From Ruegeria profundi (lineage in GTDB: Bacteria; Pseudomonadota; Alphaproteobacteria; Rhodobacterales; Rhodobacteraceae): a DNA stretch of 64,000 nucleotides. Positions 46,710 through 55,009 of the stretch are shown here, piece after piece (the stretch's first letter is position 1; the number at the start of each line of letters is the position of its first letter). The position numbers and the translations under genes were made by a program. The stretch lies in contig NZ_LQBP01000002.1 of the NCBI RefSeq assembly GCF_001507545.1, positions 186,001-250,000 of the forward strand, in the 5' to 3' direction. Under the pieces are notes generated by a model, which had not been told where the DNA came from, did no database searches, and saw only the letters and a list, made by a program, of their open reading frames with translations.

Positions 46710-47567
46710 ATGGAGCATCTGGACAGCGATTTATTGCGAACCTTTGTCGCCGTGGCGGAAGCCGGCAGTGTTACCGACGGTGCCAGCCGTATTTTTCGAT
46801 CTCAATCCGCCACCAGCCTTCAGATAAAGCGTCTTGAGGCCATTCTCGGGCAACCGGTCTTTGAACGACACGGGCGTGGAGTTTCTCTGAGCGATACTGG
46901 CCGTCAATTGTTGCCGGTCGCGCGGGATGTGACAGAACGCCTTGACACGCTGCTGCAAGAAATCTCGCTCAATGCGGTAACCGGTAAACTGCACCTTGGC
47001 ATACCGGACGATCACGGCAAGGCGAAGCTGACCGAAATCATAGCCGCATTCACCCGGCAGCATCCGAAAGTGGAATTAGAAGTAACTTGCGCATCAAGCA
47101 CCGGATTTCCGGACGCGCTGGCGAAAAGATCGCTGGACCTTGCAATTTATGAAGTGGAAAATCCGGCACAGAATGAAGAGGTTCTATTCGAAGACCCGAC
47201 GTCCTGGGTATCATCTGTGCATAGGGACTTTACCACAGAGTGCGTCCTGCCGGTGGCCTTGTTCGACCACGCCTGCTGGTGGCGTGACGTGGCGGTAAAG
47301 TCCTTGAATGAAAGGAAAAAACCATATCGGGTGGTGTATTCAAGCCCAAGCGTCCATGGCGTCATGGCCGCGGTTGAAGCGGGGATTGCGGTCAGTCTGA
47401 TGGGCCGATCCGCGCTTCATCCTGGTCTTTCCACTGTAAGCAATTCGCTGGGCTTCGGTCAGGTGCCGACATCGAAACTTGTCATGGCGGCAAGCAACTC
47501 GCAGGATACCGGGCCTCGGGACGCCATGAAAGCAGCTATTCGCAACACATTCATGGCTGCCACTTAA
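46710..47567 (+). CDS. LysR-family transcriptional regulator
   Basis: A 285-residue LysR regulator with HTH LLRTFVAVAEAGSVTDGASR and FRSQSATSLQIKRLEAILGQ, followed by an effector domain. The start (MEHLDSDLLRTFV) is 85 bases from the divergent permease gene, so the shared region likely contains its operator. The effector is unknown. The spacing leaves little room for separate promoters. Confidence 0.92.
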   Translation: MEHLDSDLLRTFVAVAEAGSVTDGASRIFRSQSATSLQIKRLEAILGQPVFERHGRGVSLSDTGRQLLPVARDVTERLDTLLQEISLNAVTGKLHLGIPDDHGKAKLTEIIAAFTRQHPKVELEVTCASSTGFPDALAKRSLDLAIYEVENPAQNEEVLFEDPTSWVSSVHRDFTTECVLPVALFDHACWWRDVAVKSLNERKKPYRVVYSSPSVHGVMAAVEAGIAVSLMGRSALHPGLSTVSNSLGFGQVPTSKLVMAASNSQDTGPRDAMKAAIRNTFMAAT

Positions 47568-47984
47568 AAAGTAGTCGCGGCGAAGACTCCGGTATCACTT
47601 TGTTTGGAGCTCCACCGAGTGATCCATTTGAAATGAATGCGATAACGCGAACAAGGTCATGGGCCAACCGACCCCGTCGCACGGCCTTACATAACCTGCC
47701 GCAGGTCGTATTCTTTTGAACAAGGTTGTCTCTCTACGTGTTTTAGTCGTCGATAATTCATCTTTGATTGGCTTTGCACCTATTGAATGCCGGGATACAG
47801 CGGTCCTCGATTTCTTGACAGGAATAGTCAAGTTGACTATCGCAACGCCTGCAAACAAAGCCAGTCCAGTATTTAGGCAAGCAGGACTTGCAGGGCCCAC
47901 CGCACATTTGGCAACAACGGTGATGTGGTCGATGGCGCGAATACATTCAGCACATCTGAGGTGAAAAGAGGGGCACGGCAAGTT
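47568..47984. other. intergenic region upstream of the exbB-exbD-tonB operon
   Basis: 417 bases. It should hold the operon promoter. A plus-strand frame of 82 codons (47716-47964) and a minus-strand frame across most of the region have no ribosome site or family match. I found no convincing Fur- or RirA-type operator by eye. Confidence 0.4.
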
Positions 47985-48878
47985 ATGATAGTCACAACAT
48001 GGGCGCGCTCAATGGTTGCAATCGCGGTTCTGTGCACGGGCGCTGCGCATGCCCAGGAAACTTCTGTCTTGCCCACGGAACAACAAGTACCACCTGAGGT
48101 GTCCCTAACAGAGCAGCCCAAAGCTGTAAATCCTGCGGAAATTTTGATTAATCTGGGTGAGGATGCGACAGGGGAAACTCTGACACAAGACAATCAACAG
48201 CAAGTTCCGAGTGAACCTGTTTTCCAAGCTGAACAAGCCGTAAAGCGGATGATGGACTTCCTTCGAAACGGTGGCCCGGCGATTTGGGCCATTTCCGCCC
48301 TTTCGGTTGTTACGCTTGCGCTTATCCTTTGGAAAACCTGGCGATTGGCGCTTGTCGGCGCATGGTCGCACGGCAAGGCGATCGATGCGGTCGAAGCCTT
48401 TGAGCGGGGGGACAAAGCACAAGCGCTAGGGTTTGTAGAAGGACGCCGCGGAATTCGGTCGCGGGTTGTGGAAACGACACTCAAGAGTTTCGAAGGCCTG
48501 CCCGAAGACAGCGTAAGAGAAGAAACCGCACGTGTTGCCAAGCGAGAACTGGCATCCGCGAGGGTCGGCTTGGGTGCACTGGAACTGATTTCGACAATTG
48601 CACCGCTATTGGGCCTTCTGGGCACAGTGCTTGGCATGATTGCTGCGTTTCAGGCGCTGCAGGCAGCAGGGTCGCAAGCTGACCCGGCATTGCTGGCCGG
48701 TGGCATCTGGGAGGCGTTGCTGACCACCGCCGCTGGCATGGCTGTGGCGATACCCGCATCTGCGTCGCTGACATGGTTTGAGGCAGTCATCGAACGTATG
48801 CGAAGAGATGTGGAAGACAATGCAACGCGCATTTTTATTGCGGCCCGCCCAGACAAAATAAGTATAGCGGCAGCGTGA
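47985..48878 (+). CDS. exbB: MotA/TolQ/ExbB proton channel protein with signal peptide
   Basis: A roughly 297-residue inner-membrane proton-channel subunit. It begins with a cleavable signal peptide (cut near AAHAQ, residue 21) and a 60-residue periplasmic segment, as in the long ExbB form, then three helices: AIWAISALSVVTLALILWK, ISTIAPLLGLLGTVLGMIAA and LTTAAGMAVAIPASASLTWF. With ExbD it converts the proton gradient into TonB motion. ATG at 47985 places the signal peptide at the start; an upstream in-frame ATG (47925) would bury it. It leads a four-gene operon. Confidence 0.92.
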   Translation: MIVTTWARSMVAIAVLCTGAAHAQETSVLPTEQQVPPEVSLTEQPKAVNPAEILINLGEDATGETLTQDNQQQVPSEPVFQAEQAVKRMMDFLRNGGPAIWAISALSVVTLALILWKTWRLALVGAWSHGKAIDAVEAFERGDKAQALGFVEGRRGIRSRVVETTLKSFEGLPEDSVREETARVAKRELASARVGLGALELISTIAPLLGLLGTVLGMIAAFQALQAAGSQADPALLAGGIWEALLTTAAGMAVAIPASASLTWFEAVIERMRRDVEDNATRIFIAARPDKISIAAA

Positions 48879-48881
48879 GTC

Positions 48882-49256
48882 ATGAATCTTACCGAACCCG
48901 CTCGTCCCCGGCGCAAACCCAGCCTGACCCCCATGATCGACGTGGTCTTTTTGCTGTTGGTGTTTTTCATGTTGGCATCCCGTTTTGGCGTTGAAGCGAT
49001 GTTGCCGCTGCCCTTGGCCTCGTCCGGAGGGGCAAGTTACAACGGTCCGCCCCGCCTTGTGGATATTTTGCCGGATGGTGTGATGTTGAATGGGCAGCCG
49101 GTTGCTAACCTGCCTGAGGCACTTAAGCCTTTGACTACGCAGCCCACGGACCTGATCATCCTACGCGGAAAGGACGATGCGACCCTGCAGCGTGTGGTTA
49201 CAGTCACCGAACAGCTGCGTGCGGCGGGGTTCACATCGCTGGTATTGGTGGAATAA
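48882..49256 (+). CDS. exbD: ExbD biopolymer transport protein, first copy
   Basis: A 124-residue subunit with one membrane helix near the N-terminus (PSLTPMIDVVFLLLVFFMLA). The aspartate in this helix is the proton-carrying residue of ExbD. The rest is the periplasmic domain (LIILRGKDDATLQRVVTVTE). It starts three bases after exbB and is followed by a second, divergent exbD gene. Confidence 0.93.
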   Translation: MNLTEPARPRRKPSLTPMIDVVFLLLVFFMLASRFGVEAMLPLPLASSGGASYNGPPRLVDILPDGVMLNGQPVANLPEALKPLTTQPTDLIILRGKDDATLQRVVTVTEQLRAAGFTSLVLVE

Positions 49257-49261
49257 GCGGG

Positions 49262-49645
49262 ATGGATCTGAACGAACCACCAAAGAAGCGACGTGCCGAA
49301 TCCATCGTGCCGATGATTAACGTGGTTTTTCTGCTGTTGATTTTCTTTTTGATGACATCACAGCTGTTGCGCCCCGAACCATTCGACGTCACCCCGCCAG
49401 AGGCTGCCACCCAGGCCGAGGTGAAAGCCCATCCGATTTTGTTTGTCACCTCTGAGGGGCGGCTGTCTTTTGACGGCGCCGAGGGCGAGGATGCAATTGC
49501 CGCCATCGCCGCGCAAAGCCGTGCATCGGATGTCATCCAGATTCGTGCTGATGCAAATCTAAAAGCCGCTGCGTTTGCGCGAATTCTACAAAACCTTGCT
49601 GCTGTCGGGCTGTCCCGCGTTGAACTCGTGGTGTCAAAGAAATGA
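49262..49645 (+). CDS. exbD: ExbD-type protein, second copy
   Basis: A 127-residue ExbD relative. The helix SIVPMINVVFLLLIFFLMTS has Asn where the first copy has the proton-carrying Asp (PMINVVF versus PMIDVVF). This suggests it does not conduct protons in the usual way. The periplasmic part (VIQIRADANLKAAAFARILQ) is normal. With the first copy it may form an asymmetric ExbD dimer inside the ExbB pentamer. It ends four bases inside the tonB start. Confidence 0.92.
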   Translation: MDLNEPPKKRRAESIVPMINVVFLLLIFFLMTSQLLRPEPFDVTPPEAATQAEVKAHPILFVTSEGRLSFDGAEGEDAIAAIAAQSRASDVIQIRADANLKAAAFARILQNLAAVGLSRVELVVSKK

Positions 49646-50571
49646 GCCGGGGGATCGAAATTGCCGTTTTTGTCGCCCTTGCGCTGTCCATCCACGTCAT
49701 GTTGTTCGGCCTGAGGCCCACAGGCGGAGTTGAGGCCGGTGGCGTCGATGGTGATGCTACTATCTCGATCGAAGGGGCTACATCCGCCATAACAGAGATG
49801 GTCGAACAGTGGGAACGCCCTGTTCCCCAAATTCCACAGCCGACCAATGCACCTTTTTTACCTGACCCTTTGGAGTCCCTCCAGCCTCCCAATCTTGAGC
49901 TTCCCGAAGCTCCGCGCGCTGATCTGAAAATTGCTGCATTGCCTACGCTTGAACCGGATGAGTTGAGTCTTGATATTCCGCAACCACCTCCACCGCCGAC
50001 CGAACCCCAATTCGAAGTTGAAGAAGCCGCAACACAACAGCCTGACCCACTTTCGCCCCCACCCAAGCGTGGACTATCGGAGCTTGCTCCTGAGTCGTCT
50101 CCGAGGCCGTCCGAGCGGCCCGAACGGCGGGTAAAAAAGGAACCTGAACCGCAACCTGAAGCGGCAGAGAAAGCCGATCAACCCAGTGCGGGACGCGCAG
50201 CCCAAAAAGCCGCCGGGACAGGAGGTGGCGCCCAAGCCGGCAATTCCGGCTCGGCGCAGACAACAACTGCATCAACTGGAAAGCAGAAAGAGCTTGAGGC
50301 AATCTGGGGGGCTAAAATTCGATCACGGATTGAGCGGGCCAAGCGCTATCCACGCGGCGCGCGCGAGCCAGGCCAAGTCAGTTTGACAATATCCATAGGC
50401 AGCGATGGTCGTCTTTTGGCTGTCAACGTTGTCCGGTCGTCAGGAAACTTAGAACTTGATCAAGCCGCCGTGGCCGCAGTTCGGCGCGCTAGCAGATTCC
50501 CAGCTGCACCAAGGGGACTGGCGGGCGACTCGTTTACATTCAGTTTGAGTGTCATGCTCCAGAGGAATTAG
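49642..50571 (+). CDS. tonB: TonB family energy transducer
   Basis: A 309-residue TonB: one N-terminal membrane anchor (about residues 5-22), a long Pro/Glu/Lys-rich periplasmic spacer (about 60-205; PQPPPPPTEPQFEVEE, PSPRPSERPERRVKK-like stretches) and a C-terminal TonB domain (KIRSRIERAKRYPRGA, VNVVRSSGNLELDQAAVAAV). It links the ExbBD motor to outer-membrane receptors. The start overlaps the second exbD stop by four bases (ATGA). No TonB-dependent receptor lies in the window, so the substrate served is unknown. Confidence 0.93.
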   Translation: MSRGIEIAVFVALALSIHVMLFGLRPTGGVEAGGVDGDATISIEGATSAITEMVEQWERPVPQIPQPTNAPFLPDPLESLQPPNLELPEAPRADLKIAALPTLEPDELSLDIPQPPPPPTEPQFEVEEAATQQPDPLSPPPKRGLSELAPESSPRPSERPERRVKKEPEPQPEAAEKADQPSAGRAAQKAAGTGGGAQAGNSGSAQTTTASTGKQKELEAIWGAKIRSRIERAKRYPRGAREPGQVSLTISIGSDGRLLAVNVVRSSGNLELDQAAVAAVRRASRFPAAPRGLAGDSFTFSLSVMLQRN

Positions 50572-50874
50572 GTCTGGCAAAAAGGTAACCTGACCGACCG
50601 AGTAATTTCCGACTCAACGATGGAAGGTGAACCGATAGCGGCCGAAGACTTTAGAAGCCAAAGCATTGGTGAACCACCGTTCCGTGACAGCCTAACCATC
50701 GCAACCTTCTGATTTAAATATAATAACGTTGCTGGGATTGCAGGACCATTCCCCTCAACTCACCATTGGTCAAACTGTTTTAGGGCCTGTGATTGACAAC
50801 ATTAATCGTTTAAGTTAATTCACCAAAACTTTCCCGGCGCAGGTCGCCTATGATGAAGGCAAACAGTTTAACCG
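50572..50874. other. intergenic region upstream of the LacI-type regulator
   Basis: 303 bases between tonB and the LacI-family gene. It contains the palindrome TTAATCGTTTAA at 50802-50813, listed separately, and AT-rich sequence at 50710-50730. No other structure is seen. Confidence 0.5.
50802..50813. promoter_or_regulatory. LacI-family-type operator palindrome
   Basis: TTAATCGTTTAA is an inverted repeat around a central CG with one mismatched pair and fits the AAnCGnTT core of LacI-family operators. It lies 61 bases before the LacI-type regulator start, suggesting autoregulation. No second copy is obvious before the TRAP genes. Confidence 0.45.
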
Positions 50875-51933
50875 ATGAAGTCCACCTCAGACCCTGCCCG
50901 ACGGATAAAGCTTGGCGACATCGCTCAGCGCCTCGGCATATCGACTGCTGCGGTCTCGATGGCGTTACGTGGCGGCTCGGGCGTCTCTCAGGCGACAAAA
51001 CAGCGGGTCGAAGCGGTAGCGCAGGAACTGGGCTATGTCTACGACAGGGGCGCAGCGCGTCTGCGCACTGGTCAATCAAATACCGTTGGGGTCGTGATTG
51101 GGACGTTGTCCAACAGCTTCTTCGGTGAGCTCGTTTGTGGTGTCGACGAGATAATCGGCGAAGCGCGTAAAATCTCGTTTCTTCTGAACACCCGCGAAGA
51201 CGCAGAGCGTCAAAAAGAATTACTTGTCAGGATGCGTGAGCAATCGGTTGATGGGCTGATCCTGTGTCCGGCCCCGGGAACACGCAGCGACCTTCTTGAA
51301 ACGATGCACGACTGGGGCATACCTGTCATTCAGATGCTGCGTTCTGTTTCTGACACCAAGGGTGACTTCGTCAGCGCGGACTACCAAACCGGCATCGAGA
51401 CATTGTGCGCTCACCTGATCCGACTTGGCCACAAGCGTATCGCATTCCTTGGCGGAAACCTTGATCACTCGGCCACGCGCCAGCGCATCAAAGGCTTCAA
51501 GGCCGCGCTCGACCGTGCTCAACTGCCTTCGGATCTGATCGTGAAAACGGCAAGCGACAGTAGCGGAGGGCGCGACGGCGCGGCCAAGTTGTTGAGTTCC
51601 GAGAACCCACCCACGGCCATCGCATGTTTCAACGACCGTGTCGCACTTGGCGCAATGGCTGCTGTGCGTGCAGCGGGCCTTGTACCCGGGCGCGACATTG
51701 CAGTGACAGGCTTTGACAACATTAATGCCGGTGCCGAAGCATACCCCGCCCTCACGACTGTCGAAACACATGCGCGTGATATCGGGCGTGAGGCCGGGCG
51801 GCTTCTGTTGCGTCGCATCGAAGGCCCCACAATGTCGAATGAAAGGATCATCGTGCCCACACGGCTGATCATCCGAGAGTCCTGCGGCGCGACGCTTGCC
51901 TCCAGAGACATTGAGGGAACAGGCGAGACCTGA
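50875..51933 (+). CDS. LacI-family transcriptional regulator
   Basis: A 352-residue regulator with the LacI helix-turn-helix and hinge (KLGDIAQRLGISTAAVSMAL, ATKQRVEAVAQELGYVYDRG) and a sugar-binding-type core (VGVVIGTLSNSFFGEL, HKRIAFLGGNLDHSATRQRI, AVTGFDNINAGAEAYPALTT). It precedes TRAP transporter and sugar-acid metabolism genes on the same strand and most likely represses them until the substrate or a phosphorylated derivative binds. The start lacks a strong ribosome site. Confidence 0.94.
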   Translation: MKSTSDPARRIKLGDIAQRLGISTAAVSMALRGGSGVSQATKQRVEAVAQELGYVYDRGAARLRTGQSNTVGVVIGTLSNSFFGELVCGVDEIIGEARKISFLLNTREDAERQKELLVRMREQSVDGLILCPAPGTRSDLLETMHDWGIPVIQMLRSVSDTKGDFVSADYQTGIETLCAHLIRLGHKRIAFLGGNLDHSATRQRIKGFKAALDRAQLPSDLIVKTASDSSGGRDGAAKLLSSENPPTAIACFNDRVALGAMAAVRAAGLVPGRDIAVTGFDNINAGAEAYPALTTVETHARDIGREAGRLLLRRIEGPTMSNERIIVPTRLIIRESCGATLASRDIEGTGET

Positions 51934-51999
51934 TCCAGACCGACACACCGCACTTTCGCTTAGGCAATAACGCCAATCCACAAGTAGGGAGGACCCACT

Positions 52000-53004
52000 G
52001 TGAAATTATCCAAGAAACTCTCAATGCTCGTTGCGAGCGCGACACTGGCCTTTGCCGCTGGCAGCGCCAGCGCGGCCGACCTCACGCTGCGATTTGGCCA
52101 TCTTGGTGCCGAAGACACGGCATACCAGGCCGGTGCGCTGGAGTTTAAGCGGCTGGCCGAAGAGTATTCGGATGGCGCCATCGAGGTCCAGATCTTCCCA
52201 AACGGCGTTCTGGGTGGTGAAAGCCAGATGTTTGAACAACAAATGGCAGGTGCGCTTGATGTCTCGGTCATCAACCCAGGAAACATAACGGATTTCGCAC
52301 CAACAGCGAATATCTTTACGTTTCCGTTCCTTTACAAGGACGAAGCCCATTGGCAATCCGTTCTTTCGGGTGAAGTTGGCCGCGACATTGCCGACATTTT
52401 GAAAGAGGAAAGCAGCGTTCAGGTCATCGGGTATTTCGGTGGCGGTAAGCGGCAGGTCGTGTCCAACCGTCCGCTCGAGTCGCTTGAAGACCTGGCTGAT
52501 ATGAAACTGCGGACCAACCCGACCGACCCGCTAATTGCGTCCTGGAGTGCTTTGGGCACCCGTCCGACCAACTTTGCCTGGAAAGAAATCTACACAGGTC
52601 TTCAACTGGGCTCGATCGACGGGCTGTTGAACGAAGCCGAGTGGATTCACCGGATGCGGTTCCACGAAGTTGCACCGCATATCGGGTTGTCCGAACATGA
52701 CATCACTGTGCGCCTGGTTACATTCTCGGGTGCAACCTGGGACCGTATGACCGATGAACAGCGCGACGTCGTCCTGCGTGCAGGTGCCGAAGCGTCCGCC
52801 CTCGCCCGCGAGGTTCAGCTTCGCCAGGATGCCGAAGCCATGGAGCTTTTGAAAGCCGAAGGCGCAATCCTGTACAAAATGGATCGCGAAAAAATGCAGG
52901 AGATGGTTCGCCCCGCAGTGCTCGACGTAGCCGGACGCATGGGGCTGGCGGAACTTTATGATCGGATTCAGGCAAGCGCGGCTGACGACGCAAGCGGCAG
53001 CTAA
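52000..53004 (+). CDS. TRAP transporter substrate-binding protein (DctP family)
   Basis: A 334-residue periplasmic binding protein. Signal peptide 1-26 ends at ASAAD. Family features are LRFGHLGAEDTAYQAGALEF, VQIFPNGVLGGESQMFEQQM, the carboxylate-binding arginine in DMKLRTNPTDP and EIYTGLQLGSIDGLLNEAEW. TRAP binding proteins usually take acidic sugars, keto acids or other carboxylates. GTG at 52000 follows GGGAGGAC. Neighbouring kinase and dehydrogenases suggest a sugar acid. A hairpin separates it from the permease genes. Confidence 0.94.
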   Translation: MKLSKKLSMLVASATLAFAAGSASAADLTLRFGHLGAEDTAYQAGALEFKRLAEEYSDGAIEVQIFPNGVLGGESQMFEQQMAGALDVSVINPGNITDFAPTANIFTFPFLYKDEAHWQSVLSGEVGRDIADILKEESSVQVIGYFGGGKRQVVSNRPLESLEDLADMKLRTNPTDPLIASWSALGTRPTNFAWKEIYTGLQLGSIDGLLNEAEWIHRMRFHEVAPHIGLSEHDITVRLVTFSGATWDRMTDEQRDVVLRAGAEASALAREVQLRQDAEAMELLKAEGAILYKMDREKMQEMVRPAVLDVAGRMGLAELYDRIQASAADDASGS

Positions 53005-53020
53005 GTCGCCCTGATCTTTC

Positions 53021-53047
53021 GGGCCAGCCCCAGATGTGGGTTGGCCC
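53021..53047 (+). terminator. hairpin after the TRAP binding-protein gene
   Basis: GGGCCAGCCC (53021-53030) pairs with GGGTTGGCCC (53038-53047) with one wobble pair around a seven-base loop, followed by ACTTTTC. It likely reduces read-through into the permease genes, giving excess binding protein. Confidence 0.65.
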
Positions 53048-53109
53048 ACTTTTCACAACATCGAAACTTCGCGGACGTCTGCACATGCAGATGACAAGGA
53101 GGGTGCGTC

Positions 53110-53691
53110 ATGCTTCGTGGTCTCGACGCCTTTAACAAACGGCTGGAAAAAGTCTTGGAGTGGGTTCTGCTCGGCCTGCTGGGACTGTTTCTAAGCCTCA
53201 TTCTCTATCAAGTCGTCAGTCGCAACCTGCCAGTCCTGCCTACGATCTATTGGACCGAAGAGTTTTCGCGCTTTTCTTTCCAATGGGCGATCATGTTGGG
53301 CACGGCGCTTGGTGTTTATCACTTCGACCACTTTGTGCTGGATGCTTTCCCAAAGAATTCGCGGATTGACAGGTTCACGCGGTATTCACGTGAAGTCGTA
53401 CTTGTCATCATTGCGGTCTTTTTCATCTGGTCCGGCTGGGAATTCGCCGAAACCGGCTGGCGGCGTCGGTCTACTGCGGCACAGCTTCCGATGTTTTGGG
53501 TCTATGTCTGCTTTTTCGCATCCGGCGTTCTTATGGCTTTGTTCTCGCTTCAAAGACTACTGACGCTTGTGACCAAAGGATTGGACGCGATGGAGCATGA
53601 GCTGAACGCGTCGCCAACAGAAGAAGTGGCGTTACAGGAAAGCGATACAGTCCCCAGCATTGCCGTTGACACTCAATCAGAGGATCGCTGA
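53110..53691 (+). CDS. TRAP transporter small permease (DctQ family)
   Basis: A 193-residue membrane protein with four helices. WVLLGLLGLFLSLILYQVVS opens helix 1, and TIYWTEEFSRFSFQWAIMLG is the DctQ signature between helices 1 and 2. The C-terminal 40 residues are cytoplasmic and acidic. GACAAGGAGGG precedes the start. It ends one base before the large permease gene. Confidence 0.92.
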   Translation: MLRGLDAFNKRLEKVLEWVLLGLLGLFLSLILYQVVSRNLPVLPTIYWTEEFSRFSFQWAIMLGTALGVYHFDHFVLDAFPKNSRIDRFTRYSREVVLVIIAVFFIWSGWEFAETGWRRRSTAAQLPMFWVYVCFFASGVLMALFSLQRLLTLVTKGLDAMEHELNASPTEEVALQESDTVPSIAVDTQSEDR

Positions 53692-53692
53692 G

Positions 53693-55009
53693 ATGTTGGG
53701 TCCTGACTTCTACTTCATCTTTCCATGGCTGCTTTTTGGCCTGCTGTTTCTATACATCACGCTTGGTATTCCGATTGCCTTCAGCCTTGTGCTTGCCGCG
53801 ATGTCCATGGTGTTCCTGGATGATCGCGTCACCGCCTGGGTCGTGTTTCAACGGATGTACAACGGCATGGACAGCTTTGTCCTTCTGGCCGTTCCAATTT
53901 TTCTTTTGGCCGGAAACCTGATCAACAAGGCCGAAGTTACCGACAAGCTCATCCGCTTTGCCCTGAACATTTTTGGCAGGTTCAAGGGTGCGCTTGCGAA
54001 TGTGAATGTCGCTGTTTCGATCATGTTTGCGGGGGTCTCGGGCTCGTCCACCGCGGACAGTGCCGGGGTTGGCGCGATCCTTATTCCGTCGATGAAACGC
54101 GAAGGATACCCCACCCCATTTGCCGTTGCGGTAACGGCCGCTTCTTCGGTGATCGGAATTATCATACCGCCCTCAATCAACATGATCGTCTGGGGCGCGT
54201 TGACCAACACGTCGATCGGCGGGTTGTTCCTGGCTGGAATTGTGCCCGGTCTCTTGCTTGGGCTATCGCAATTTGCCGTGAATTACTGGTTTGTCGGCAA
54301 ATACGACGTCCCGGTTCACGAACCAGCACCCATGCGCGAGGTTCTGTCGTCGGCGCGCGATGGCCTGCTTGCTGCGGCTATCCCGGTTATCATCATCGGA
54401 GGTATCCGGATCGGTATATTCACCCCGACCGAGGCTGCCGTCATCGCGGTTCTCTATGCGTTGTTCCTGGGCTTTGTCGTGTACCGCACCTTAAACGGGC
54501 GTAAGGTTTTGGAAGCATCCAGTGCAACGGTACGGCTGGCGTCGCTCTCGCTTTTCAGCTTGGTCGGAGCGTCGGTCTTCGGCTACCTGATTTCCTTCTA
54601 TCAAATCCCCCCGATGCTGATGGGTGGCATTGAGATCGGCAACCCAACGGTTCTTTTGATCGTCATGGCGCTTGTCATGTTGCTGATTGGAACCTTCATG
54701 GACAGCTTGCCTGCCATGGCAATCTTGGCACCGCTGTTTCTACCACTTGCCCTGTCTGCCGGGATTCACCCGGTCCATTTTGGCATCGTTGGTGTCATGG
54801 CTCTGGGCTTCGGGCTGATTACGCCACCGTACGGCCTGTGCCTGATGATCGCTTCCAAGATCGGGGGTATCGCCCTGCTTAAATCAATGGGGCCGACATT
54901 GGTGTACCTGACCGGCATGCTGGTTGTTTTACTTGCGATCATCGTTTTCCCCGAGATCACGCTGGGCCTTCCCCGTTGGATTGCACCTGAAATGATTGGA
55001 CTGCGCTAA
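53693..55009 (+). CDS. TRAP transporter large permease (DctM family)
   Basis: A 438-residue membrane protein with about twelve helices, the ion-coupled transport subunit. FVLLAVPIFLLAGNLINKAE, VAVSIMFAGVSGSSTADSAG and LGFGLITPPYGLCLMIASKI are the hallmark motifs. ATG at 53693 starts one base after the small permease stop; a longer in-frame start would overlap that gene. Its stop overlaps the next gene's start (TAATG). Confidence 0.95.
   Translation: MLGPDFYFIFPWLLFGLLFLYITLGIPIAFSLVLAAMSMVFLDDRVTAWVVFQRMYNGMDSFVLLAVPIFLLAGNLINKAEVTDKLIRFALNIFGRFKGALANVNVAVSIMFAGVSGSSTADSAGVGAILIPSMKREGYPTPFAVAVTAASSVIGIIIPPSINMIVWGALTNTSIGGLFLAGIVPGLLLGLSQFAVNYWFVGKYDVPVHEPAPMREVLSSARDGLLAAAIPVIIIGGIRIGIFTPTEAAVIAVLYALFLGFVVYRTLNGRKVLEASSATVRLASLSLFSLVGASVFGYLISFYQIPPMLMGGIEIGNPTVLLIVMALVMLLIGTFMDSLPAMAILAPLFLPLALSAGIHPVHFGIVGVMALGFGLITPPYGLCLMIASKIGGIALLKSMGPTLVYLTGMLVVLLAIIVFPEITLGLPRWIAPEMIGLR

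Noticed and set aside
47595-47981. Minus-strand 128-codon frame and plus-strand 82-codon frame before exbB
   Set aside because: No ribosome site, no family match, and they overlap each other; treated as intergenic.
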